This document shows, one piece after another, positions 1-8,210 of a stretch of 64,000 bases of DNA. The position numbers and the translations under genes are program-made. Position 1 is the stretch's first letter; each line of letters begins with the position of its first letter. Below the pieces are notes generated by a model. That model made no database searches. It was not told the origin of the DNA and worked only from the letters and a program-made list of their open reading frames with translations. Origin of the DNA: Bacteroidota bacterium (GTDB lineage: Bacteria; Bacteroidota; Bacteroidia; Bacteroidales; UBA10428); NCBI GenBank assembly GCA_003252385.1, contig QKEH01000009.1, positions 16,916 through 80,915 of the forward strand. Direction: 5' to 3'.

Positions 1-272
1 TCTCCGCGGGCATTTAACGTACTGTTCCATATTTTTTCCGGTCGATCTTTCATCCAGTCCGGAATGAGCCCCCAGGTTGCCACCCGGGGTGTTAATGGAG
101 TTTGGTTAGGATAAATTATCAGTCGGGGATGGGAAAAACCCGAGGACACTAATTTTTCATCGCCCGTAAACACGTCCAATTCTTTTTCAATTTCGGAAGC
201 CAGTCCATCCATCTGGTAATGGCGGGCCCGTTTCAGCATCGACTTTAGTTTTGCACTGATCGTATAACACAT
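1..272 (-). CDS. SOS response-associated peptidase (SRAP/YedK/HMCES family), 3' part cut off by window edge
   Basis: Reading the minus strand from the ATG at 270-272 gives 90 residues open to the window edge. The protein starts Met-Cys, and Cys2 is the SRAP catalytic residue that bonds covalently to abasic sites in single-stranded DNA. Further on it has WGLIPDWM followed by STLNARGE, matching the family's WGLIP-W and NAR-E motifs; the Asn and Glu lie in the active site. Family role: protects abasic sites in ssDNA by forming a DNA-protein crosslink. The rest of the protein, including the active-site His, is outside the window. The call rests on Cys2 plus two motifs and is firm for family. Confidence 0.88.
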   Translation of the reverse strand, partial: MCYTISAKLKSMLKRARHYQMDGLASEIEKELDVFTGDEKLVSSGFSHPRLIIYPNQTPLTPRVATWGLIPDWMKDRPEKIWNSTLNARG

Positions 273-599
273 GGCGACAGCGGTTCTGAGAAATAAAATT
301 ACGATTTTACCTAAAAGAGCAGTTGTCTTTCGCGATAAAACTCATTTGTTTGGGGGTACGATGTATTCTGAATGGAGTACTCAGTAGAGTCTGAGAGAAC
401 ACTTCCCACTCTTTTGCCTTGAACAATCTGCTTGATTCCAACAGCTTCCTTCCTTAACTCAGAGCCACTTCCAAACTTTGATATTATGCCTTTTGCCTTT
501 TATTTTTGGGGTACACCATACAGAGACTGACCAGTTCTCTTTTTTGCCTTAGATGTATGATTTTTATAGCCTGTAACCCCTTCACAATCACCCTAAAAC
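273..599. other. gene-free stretch between the SRAP gene and tRNA-Arg
   Basis: I see no open frame with recognisable protein character on either strand and no clear promoter or hairpin. It presumably holds the SRAP gene's promoter close to position 290-340, where a TAATTTTA on the minus strand resembles the TAnnTTTG element but has no good partner upstream. Confidence 0.4.
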
Positions 600-627
600 G
601 CCAAAAGCCACGCAAATTGCGTGGCTT
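600..627 (-). terminator. rho-independent terminator after tRNA-Arg
   Basis: On the minus strand a 10-bp stem (AGCCACGCAA paired with TTGCGTGGCT) is followed by a T-rich tail, starting 5 nt after the tRNA 3' end. Confidence 0.8.
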
Positions 628-631
628 CGTG

Positions 632-705
632 TGAACCCGAAGGGATTCGAACCCCTAACCTCCTGATCCGTAGTCAGGTGCACTATCCAATTATGCTACG
701 GGTCC
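632..705 (-). tRNA. tRNA-Arg, anticodon ACG
   Basis: The minus strand folds as a cloverleaf. The acceptor stem is GGACCCG/CGGGTTC with one G-U pair, the anticodon stem is CCTGA/TCAGG around the loop CTACGGA, and the T arm contains GGTTCGAATCC. The anticodon is ACG, read as inosine-CG, which decodes CGU/CGC/CGA. Discriminator base is A; the CCA end is not encoded. A terminator follows immediately. Confidence 0.95.
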
Positions 706-774
706 ATAATGGAGGTGCAAATATAGATAATATTCTTACACCTGCTAAGCTTCATCGTTATTTTATTCTAAAAA

Positions 775-1869
775 TTATTTATGCAAGGGCACTGTAAAGC
801 GAAAAGTGGCCCCCTTCCCTTCTTCGCTTTCAACGGTTATTTCACCTTTATTCTTAATTACAAACTCTTTAGTCAGAATTAATCCAAAGCCTGTACCGGG
901 TTCGTTTTCCGTTCCCGGAGTAGTCGACAGGTTGCTGGGCATAAACATTTTCTCCAGCCGGTTAGTCGGAATTCCAATACCGGTATCCTTTACCTCAATA
1001 ATGGCCTTATCCGCCTTTCGCAATACCGACAGGTATACGCTACCGCCTTTGGGCGTGTATTTTATGGCATTGCTCACCAGATTTCGAATGGTAGTTTGAA
1101 GCATGTGGGTATCGGCAAATACGTGTAAATTACTTTCTGCTAAAAAAGAACAACTCACATCCTTATTCCTGGCTTGCTGATTCACCAAAGCCAGAATATC
1201 ATTGATTATTGTGCTAAGTTCAACTTCCTCGGGAGAATATCGGATTTTACCGGTTTGAACGCGTGTCCAACTCAGCAGGTTTTCCAATAAATTATGCGAA
1301 ATCCGCGATGAATCAACCATATTCCGGATCAGTTCCTTCTTCATGGCATCATCATAGCTGTCGTATTCACTCAGAAGTATCTCACCCAATCCCATAATAT
1401 TAAAGAAGGGCGTTTTCAGGTCATGGCTGATAACGGATAAAAGGGTATCCTTTGTGTTGTTAATTTCACGAAGCTCCTTCTCACGCTGACGGAGTATGAT
1501 ATGCGTTTTTACCCGGGCAACTAATTCAACGGGATTAAAGGGTTTGGTTAAGTAATCCACTCCACCTACTGCGAAGCCTCTTTCTATGGCCACATCGTCG
1601 GTTTTGGCGGTTAGGAAAATAACGGGAATGCTCGCAGTGGCCGGATTGGCTTTAATATGTTCGCAAACAGAAAAGCCATCCATTCCGGGCATCATTACGT
1701 CCAGCAATACTAAATCGAAGGCGCGGGATCCAATCTGCTTAATTGCCGAATCGCCACTTTGAGCAAAAAACAGATTATAGCCCTCCTGGGTAAGAAACTT
1801 TGCCACCAACTGGATGTTCTTTGGCATATCGTCCACAATAAGGATGGAGTAGTTCTGATTATCTTGCAT
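775..1869 (-). CDS. hybrid response regulator / histidine kinase (REC-HisKA-HATPase)
   Basis: 364 aa, soluble. An N-terminal receiver domain (about residues 8-125) carries the phospho-acceptor Asp in LVLLDVMMPGMDG and the KPF lysine loop. A short linker leads to HisKA with SVISHDLKTPF (the phospho-His) and a C-terminal HATPase_c with N box (NLVSNAIKYTP) and G boxes (DTGIGI, GTGFGL). The domain order means it receives phosphate before a kinase module, so it probably relays from a partner. Its start overlaps the end of the upstream MASE1 kinase gene by 11 bp, so the two are co-transcribed and are the obvious partners. Output target unknown: there is no DNA-binding domain. Confidence 0.9.
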   Translation of the reverse strand: MQDNQNYSILIVDDMPKNIQLVAKFLTQEGYNLFFAQSGDSAIKQIGSRAFDLVLLDVMMPGMDGFSVCEHIKANPATASIPVIFLTAKTDDVAIERGFAVGGVDYLTKPFNPVELVARVKTHIILRQREKELREINNTKDTLLSVISHDLKTPFFNIMGLGEILLSEYDSYDDAMKKELIRNMVDSSRISHNLLENLLSWTRVQTGKIRYSPEEVELSTIINDILALVNQQARNKDVSCSFLAESNLHVFADTHMLQTTIRNLVSNAIKYTPKGGSVYLSVLRKADKAIIEVKDTGIGIPTNRLEKMFMPSNLSTTPGTENEPGTGFGLILTKEFVIKNKGEITVESEEGKGATFRFTVPLHK

Positions 1870-4800
1870 CTTTCTGGGTATTTTCTATTCTGTCCATAAT
1901 CCGTTGGATCAACTCAGGCAACTCTACGGTTGTTTTATTAATCTCTTCAATATCAAAACCATCTGCTGCCTGACGAATGCGTTGGGCTAGTGCATAGAGT
2001 TCCGGTAAGTCAAATTTTTCCTTCAAAGTCATCACATGGCTGGCAAAAGTTCCAATCTCATCGAAGGATGATGATTCGCGTATAGCGGAATACTCCTGCT
2101 GCAATTGAAGCATATCTTGATTAAGCATTTTCAATGCATCGGGGCTGAATTTTTCCAGATCGATGGCCTGAAGTTTGGATTCATCGAAGGACTGGCCTTC
2201 CTGCTGTTCTTCATAAGGCAGAAACTTTTTAAGGACTTCCACCAGGTCAACCACTTTGAAGGGTTTTGGAATAAACACATCAAACAGTTTCGCTTTTTCT
2301 TCTTCTTTACGTGCAATGCGTGTTGCCGATATAGCAATTATGGGGATCGACTTAAGAGTTTCATGCTTCCTTACGTATTCCGTAACTTCGAAACCATTCA
2401 TCTTAGGCATGTTTAAATCCAGCAGCATCACATCGGGACGGTTTTGTTCCAGTACTTCTATGGCGTTCAATCCGTCATATGCTTCAAAAAATTTCAGGTT
2501 ATTGCCTTTAATAATGCCCCGCAGTAGCTCCCTGTTAATTTCCACATCGTCCACTATGAGTATCTTGGAATCGCGGAAACGCACTTTGGGAGGTTTGGAC
2601 GGAAGAAGGGGAACCTGAGGCAAGGCCACTTCGCCAACCAGCACATGCGGAATTTCAATGATAAAAGTACTCCCTTCGCCCAGTTTACTTTCTACACTAA
2701 TTTCGCCATCCATCAGTTCCACAATAAGACGGGTAATGGCCAGTCCCAATCCGGTGCCCCCGTACTTCCTGGTATCCTGATCTTCCTGTTGTTTGAAGGC
2801 CTCAAAAATGGATTTACGGGCATTATCGGCTATACCAATGCCTGTATCGGCTACTTCCAAATGCAGGGTTACAAAGCGCGAATTATCAATCTGGGTTGGA
2901 TCGAGTGCACGCACCACCACATCAATCCTTCCTTTCTCGGTAAATTTATGCGCATTACCCAACAAATTAATCAGTATCTGCCGGAATCGCAACTCGTCCA
3001 AAAACAAACTCTCCGGCATATCCTTATCCACATCCAGATGGAAGGCCAATCCCTTTTGCGTCATTTTTAGCCAAAACACATCCCTAATTTCTTGTATAAG
3101 GGTATGAAGTGATATGTATTCCGGCTTTAAGGATAATTCTCCGGCTTCAATTTTGGAAAGATCCAGAATATCGTTAATCAAACTTAACAGGGTTTTACTA
3201 CTCGACTTGATCGAATTCAGGTAGTCCTTATATTGCGGATTGCGTAACTCCTTACTCAACAATTCGGTAAACCCTAAAACCGCGTTAATTGGAGTTCGTA
3301 TCTCATGACTCATATTAGCCAAAAAAGCACTTTTAGCGGTATTCGCTTTCTCTGCCTCTTCCCAGGCGCGTTTAAGTTCTTTCTCGCTCTTCTTAAGCAC
3401 TGTGATGTCGCGAATGATCACCACCAGTTCATCGCTTCCGCTCACAATAAAACGCACTTCCTCAAATACCAGCTCGCCTCCATGCCAATAGGAATAATCA
3501 AAAGTAATCACCCCGCGGCTTTTAAAAGCTGCTTCAATGGCGTGAATAAATTTGTCGCGCAGGTTGGCCGGTATTCGTTTGGTAAATTTTTCACCCAGTA
3601 ACTTATGCGGAGGTACGTAAAGCTTGGAGGGATCATCGGTATAAACATCAAGTATCACACTCCTGCGATCGATGACAAAAATAAGATCGGGAATAATTTT
3701 TAATAGTGCGAGTTTTTTGGATTCACTTTTTTTAAGCGCATTAACCGCCTTTTTGCGTCGTGTTACATCCTGAATAATAGTAAACAGCACATCGCGATCT
3801 GCAATTTTAACCAAAGTAGGGTATACTTCAACATCCTTTAGCGAACCGTCCTTAAGCTTATGCTGCATATTCACAGGAACATGCTGGCTTTCAATGGCTT
3901 TAGTAAGCTGAGCGGAGGACGAATTGCGCTCAGTCAGGTCAATTTCGGCCAGGCTCATCGCCGAAATTTCCTCGGAGCTGTATCCATAAAAGTCAACAGC
4001 AGCCCGGTTAGCTGCTTCAATTCGGTTCTCTACCGGTTCAATCATCAGAATAATAACACTGGTATCTTCAAAGAAACTCCGAAACTTCGCCTCGCTTTTT
4101 CGTAATAATTCTTCCGATTGTTTTCGATAAGTGATATCGCGCGACACCCCAATTAAGCCCTCAAATTCACCGGTTACCGAAAATATGGGCTTTATTTTCG
4201 ATTCCAGCCAAATACATTCCCCATCTTTTCGGGTAAAGGATGATTCCCATTTATTTCCCTGAAGAACCATTTGGGGTGCATTTCGTTTTTTGCGCACTTC
4301 TGTCAACTCCTGGATTAACGTTTCCGGCAATTCGACAAAATAGTTCCGATGCCCCATCCTTTCTATCTCCTCTGCTTCAAACCCGGTAACATCTTTAATA
4401 CTCGGACTCACAAATGTATACCGCAAGTCGTAGTTCATCACCCAAATTACATCAACCACATTCTCGGCAAGCAAACGGTACTTTTTTCCACTCTCTCGCA
4501 CGGCATCGCGATACAATACCGATTGGGTAATATCCTGCAGAATGATGATAGTTTCAGCCACCTTCCCTTCCTGAAGAATCGGCGCAGTAATGATATCGTA
4601 GTAATGATTTCGTAAATCGGAGTAGCTGATGGTGGCCTCAAAACTGGTACTGATTTTACCTTTGAAGGTAAGGGCAATATTCTCACACGCAATGGAATGA
4701 TAGCGGGCATCAAAAAACGAATAGATGGTTTTTCCCAGCAACTCGGGCACTTCAACCTCAAAAACCCCCTTATTGGCGTAAGTAATAACTCCATCCTCAT

Positions 4801-6223
4801 CAATTTTAAGGATGTGAATGGGCGAATTTTCTGCCAAAATCCGGAATTGTTCTTCACTCGATTTAAGGGCATCCACCGCATTCTTCCTGTGAGTTATGTC
4901 CTGCTTGGTACAGATAAAATGGGTAATTGCACCATTCTGCAGAACGGGTGCAATAGTTGCCTCTTCCCAATAGTAGGAACCATCTTTCTTTACATTATAA
5001 AACACTCCGCTCCAGGTATTTCCACTGGTGATGGTATCCCATAAATCCTTATAAAACTCGGCACTATGATACCCGGATTTAAGAATACTGGGCTTTTTTC
5101 CAACCACTTCTTCGAGCTGGTACCCGGTGATACGGGTAAATGCGTTATTTACGAAAAGTATGACTCCCCTTGAATTCGTCACCAATACCGTACCCGGACT
5201 ATGCTCAATGGCTAAACGTAAAATCTCGGGCTGCTCGGACAGTATGGTGTTCGAATAACTATCGGACATAGCCGTGGTAGTATGACGAAGTTCGCTCTGC
5301 CTGATTAAGGCCAGTCTCCGATGTTCGGCAGTATATCCGTGCAATACCAAAAGTATAGGGATGGAGGCCAGTAAGTACATCTGCGAAAAAAAGATGGTAT
5401 CAAAAAAGTGCTCGCCAACCAAATTCACCAGATGACGCCCAACCGCATAACAGATCAGAGCCGATACAACAACCAGCCCTCCAACCGTATCCCGTAAAGA
5501 ATAGCGCATGGCAATCCAAAACAAGATCGGTACCAGCAGGTATACTATTTTTGCAGCAATGCCCGGCGATAATATTCCCATAAGACCGAACAAGGCAATT
5601 ACTCCCAGACCGGAAAGGACATATACGCTCCATTTCCCCGACCGCTTGACAGGGTAATTCGGCATTGAAAAAGCCATTACTAATGGAATAAACAATAGCG
5701 AACCAATTAAGTCGGCCCCTCCCCAAGCCACGAGAATATACCGTGTGGTAACTACGGCAAACTGCACTTTATCCTGTACGGCAAGTACCAAAACTACCAG
5801 CGAAAATAGGACGATACCGAGCAATATAAAAAACAGTTTTGCAAGCGCACCGGGATCACGAAAAAACGTATTCTCCGGAAGGAACCTTCTTATTAACCAG
5901 GCACGAAGCCCAACCTGAACCACTCCAAACGCACTCATGGCCAAGGCAATTCGTCCTGAATCAACCCATAACTCTACGGTAGAAAAATCGTGCAGGTAAA
6001 ACCCAACAAATAAAGCGGGGAAAACTACCATCAGGTACTTATACCCGAAAATCAGGATCAATCCGGTAGCAATGCCAAATGCCGGCCATACAGGAGGAAC
6101 ATAATACGGAACAACGGTCGCGCGCAGCCCAATGGGAACAGAAAAGCTTACAAGAATGAAAACGGTCAGGATCCTGACTAACCATTTCAATTTGTTCCTC
6201 TGGTAACTAACCGGCTGCCCCAT
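1859..6223 (-). CDS. MASE1-multi-PAS hybrid sensor histidine kinase
   Basis: 1454 aa. The N-terminal 300 residues are a multi-helix membrane region of MASE1 type (PVWPAFGIATGLILIFGYKY early on). Five PAS domains follow at roughly 340-450, 463-575, 590-700, 715-830 and 845-955. HisKA has the phospho-His in NMSHEIRTPINAV near residue 972, then comes HATPase_c (DTGIGI, GGTGLGL). A receiver domain from about residue 1220 has its Asp in VMLLDLNMPKMNG near 1268, and a helical tail of about 100 residues ends the protein. MASE1 is a membrane sensory region of unknown ligand. The arrangement is a hybrid kinase that passes phosphate to its own receiver, perhaps onward to the overlapping downstream REC-kinase. 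Signal unknown. Confidence 0.9.
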   Translation of the reverse strand: MGQPVSYQRNKLKWLVRILTVFILVSFSVPIGLRATVVPYYVPPVWPAFGIATGLILIFGYKYLMVVFPALFVGFYLHDFSTVELWVDSGRIALAMSAFGVVQVGLRAWLIRRFLPENTFFRDPGALAKLFFILLGIVLFSLVVLVLAVQDKVQFAVVTTRYILVAWGGADLIGSLLFIPLVMAFSMPNYPVKRSGKWSVYVLSGLGVIALFGLMGILSPGIAAKIVYLLVPILFWIAMRYSLRDTVGGLVVVSALICYAVGRHLVNLVGEHFFDTIFFSQMYLLASIPILLVLHGYTAEHRRLALIRQSELRHTTTAMSDSYSNTILSEQPEILRLAIEHSPGTVLVTNSRGVILFVNNAFTRITGYQLEEVVGKKPSILKSGYHSAEFYKDLWDTITSGNTWSGVFYNVKKDGSYYWEEATIAPVLQNGAITHFICTKQDITHRKNAVDALKSSEEQFRILAENSPIHILKIDEDGVITYANKGVFEVEVPELLGKTIYSFFDARYHSIACENIALTFKGKISTSFEATISYSDLRNHYYDIITAPILQEGKVAETIIILQDITQSVLYRDAVRESGKKYRLLAENVVDVIWVMNYDLRYTFVSPSIKDVTGFEAEEIERMGHRNYFVELPETLIQELTEVRKKRNAPQMVLQGNKWESSFTRKDGECIWLESKIKPIFSVTGEFEGLIGVSRDITYRKQSEELLRKSEAKFRSFFEDTSVIILMIEPVENRIEAANRAAVDFYGYSSEEISAMSLAEIDLTERNSSSAQLTKAIESQHVPVNMQHKLKDGSLKDVEVYPTLVKIADRDVLFTIIQDVTRRKKAVNALKKSESKKLALLKIIPDLIFVIDRRSVILDVYTDDPSKLYVPPHKLLGEKFTKRIPANLRDKFIHAIEAAFKSRGVITFDYSYWHGGELVFEEVRFIVSGSDELVVIIRDITVLKKSEKELKRAWEEAEKANTAKSAFLANMSHEIRTPINAVLGFTELLSKELRNPQYKDYLNSIKSSSKTLLSLINDILDLSKIEAGELSLKPEYISLHTLIQEIRDVFWLKMTQKGLAFHLDVDKDMPESLFLDELRFRQILINLLGNAHKFTEKGRIDVVVRALDPTQIDNSRFVTLHLEVADTGIGIADNARKSIFEAFKQQEDQDTRKYGGTGLGLAITRLIVELMDGEISVESKLGEGSTFIIEIPHVLVGEVALPQVPLLPSKPPKVRFRDSKILIVDDVEINRELLRGIIKGNNLKFFEAYDGLNAIEVLEQNRPDVMLLDLNMPKMNGFEVTEYVRKHETLKSIPIIAISATRIARKEEEKAKLFDVFIPKPFKVVDLVEVLKKFLPYEEQQEGQSFDESKLQAIDLEKFSPDALKMLNQDMLQLQQEYSAIRESSSFDEIGTFASHVMTLKEKFDLPELYALAQRIRQAADGFDIEEINKTTVELPELIQRIMDRIENTQKDAR

Positions 6224-6459
6224 TGATACTAACTTAATAATTGGTGACTGCTAATACGTTCGCTCTCCCATCTCCCTTTCCTTCCTTCAACTTTGAGCAA
6301 CCCACCTCCCAATCGGATGTGCGATCGTTATCTCCTTAATTTACTGAAGGATTTGCCATGAAGAATGCAAGAACACGAGCTTTCGTGCATGCACTAATTA
6401 AGTTAGATTATTCCGGGCTATCTTACAAGTTTTGATCGACAATTATACTGAAAAAACCA

Positions 6460-8046
6460 CTATTTATTCTTTGTAAAACTAACCATACAGGTGGTTCCCT
6501 GCTCCTGCATACTGTGCATGGTAAATTGCCCATCGAGCCATTGGGTGTATTTTTGTGCCAACATCAACCCCATTCCCGATGCCGTCATTTTTTCCCGGTT
6601 GTGTATATCCGAACCCGAACCTTCTCCGGGAACAATGCCAATACCATCATCCTGAATCTTCAGCTGAATCTGATCATGTAACTCTGTCACCGAAATCAGG
6701 ATACTTCCCCCTTTGGGAGTGTACTTTATTGCATTGGACAGAAGGTTTCTCACAATTACCCCTAACATATGCTTATCGGTGTGGAGGATGTTTTCTTCAG
6801 GCAAATCAATATGAATCCGAAGTTTTTTTAATGACAGGATATACTTGAACAACTCCATATTCTCTTGAATGATTTTGGCCAGCGACACCTGATTTGAAAC
6901 CGGTTTAATACGGTTATTATAGATATTCGACCACCCTTTGATGTTTTCAAGCAGAAAATAGATGTTTTTAATGGAATTATCAATCAACTCCACGCGCTCC
7001 AGCATCTCCTCTTTGGAATAGGTATCCTTCTTTTGCTGCAACAATTCAGAATACCCCATGACCGAGTGCAACGGATTCATTAAATCGTGCGAGATTACAG
7101 AAAGCAGCTTGTCCTTAATATGGTTCGCTTCGGAAAGTTTGGTTGCCTGATCTTTTAAAAGATTCTTCGAACGGATACGGTGAAATTCCGCGGCCGTGCG
7201 CAAGGCAAAAAAGGAAAGAATATGACGTGAATTGGGAATCTCGTCCATCATTTTATCGCTCGCAATTCCCATCACTCCAATTACATCGCCCGCGGTACCA
7301 TAAATAGGAGCACACATGAATCCCTCTATTTGGTGGGATTGGGTAAACGGATCGTTGGGAAACAATTCGCGAGCCCCTCTGGGGTAAAAGGAGGTATAGC
7401 CTCTGGTGGTATTCTCTACCAAACTCCATTTTACTGTAAAAACCTGGGGTAAATTGGGGTCAACAGGTCCATACGCACCTACTATCTCCATCTTGGTCTT
7501 ATCGTTACTTAACTTGCCCACAAAAGAAATCGGAACATCAAAAGTTTTGCAAAGCAGTCGTGTAAGTTCTTTGAAATATTTCATACCGGTAACATGGGCA
7601 GTTCCATGAAGCAGGTTGCTCATCACTTCTTCGGCCCGTAAATAATCTACCGACCTGCTCACCCGCAAAACTACGTAGGTTTTTCCATCCATTTTAACCG
7701 TCCGCTTAACCAGCTTACCCCAAAACACATTCTGCCGGAAACTTCGGAAAGCCATTTCCTGGGTATGTTCTCCCAGGTTGGAAATATTCTTCTCCAGAAG
7801 TTCCTGGGATAAATCGGTAAATTCGCTTTCGTACAAGCGAAAGGATGGAAGGTTGAGCAGACTGGCCTTGGATTCTACCTCAAAAAGATCCAAAGCTTTT
7901 GCGTTGCAGTCAAGAATACTGTAATTGACCCCATCCAGAATGAAAAGAGCATCGGGAGCATTGGCAAAGAGAACTTCAACCAACGGATTACCCTGAAAAT
8001 AAACATCGGGAGTGGAGGCTGGGGTAACGTGTTTAACATACAACAT
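6460..8046 (-). CDS. PAS-GAF sensor histidine kinase
   Basis: 528 aa with no membrane segment. A PAS-like domain occupies about residues 20-130 (FANAPDALFILDG) and a GAF domain about 145-300 (FMCAPIYGTAGDVIGVMGI). HisKA carries the phospho-His in LSVISHDLMNPLHSVMGYSELL-type sequence, and HATPase_c has NLLSNAIKYTP and DDGIGIVPG. It is a cytosolic kinase, same strand as the two kinase genes downstream but 236 bp away from them, so probably its own unit. No receiver domain. Ligand not deducible. The Asn after the phospho-His (SHDLMNP) is the variant common in Bacteroidota cytosolic kinases. Confidence 0.88.
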   Translation of the reverse strand: MLYVKHVTPASTPDVYFQGNPLVEVLFANAPDALFILDGVNYSILDCNAKALDLFEVESKASLLNLPSFRLYESEFTDLSQELLEKNISNLGEHTQEMAFRSFRQNVFWGKLVKRTVKMDGKTYVVLRVSRSVDYLRAEEVMSNLLHGTAHVTGMKYFKELTRLLCKTFDVPISFVGKLSNDKTKMEIVGAYGPVDPNLPQVFTVKWSLVENTTRGYTSFYPRGARELFPNDPFTQSHQIEGFMCAPIYGTAGDVIGVMGIASDKMMDEIPNSRHILSFFALRTAAEFHRIRSKNLLKDQATKLSEANHIKDKLLSVISHDLMNPLHSVMGYSELLQQKKDTYSKEEMLERVELIDNSIKNIYFLLENIKGWSNIYNNRIKPVSNQVSLAKIIQENMELFKYILSLKKLRIHIDLPEENILHTDKHMLGVIVRNLLSNAIKYTPKGGSILISVTELHDQIQLKIQDDGIGIVPGEGSGSDIHNREKMTASGMGLMLAQKYTQWLDGQFTMHSMQEQGTTCMVSFTKNK

Positions 8047-8210
8047 AGCGTACTTTTTGTAATTTCTAACCAGTACGAAAACGTCTCATTTTTAGTTATA
8101 CATTATGATACTGCTTTTGACGAAAGCCATGACATGATAAATTTTCTCCTTATCTCAAATGATATATAAGGCAATATGCCTAATTTTATTTTGCATATAA
8201 ATACGAAGCC

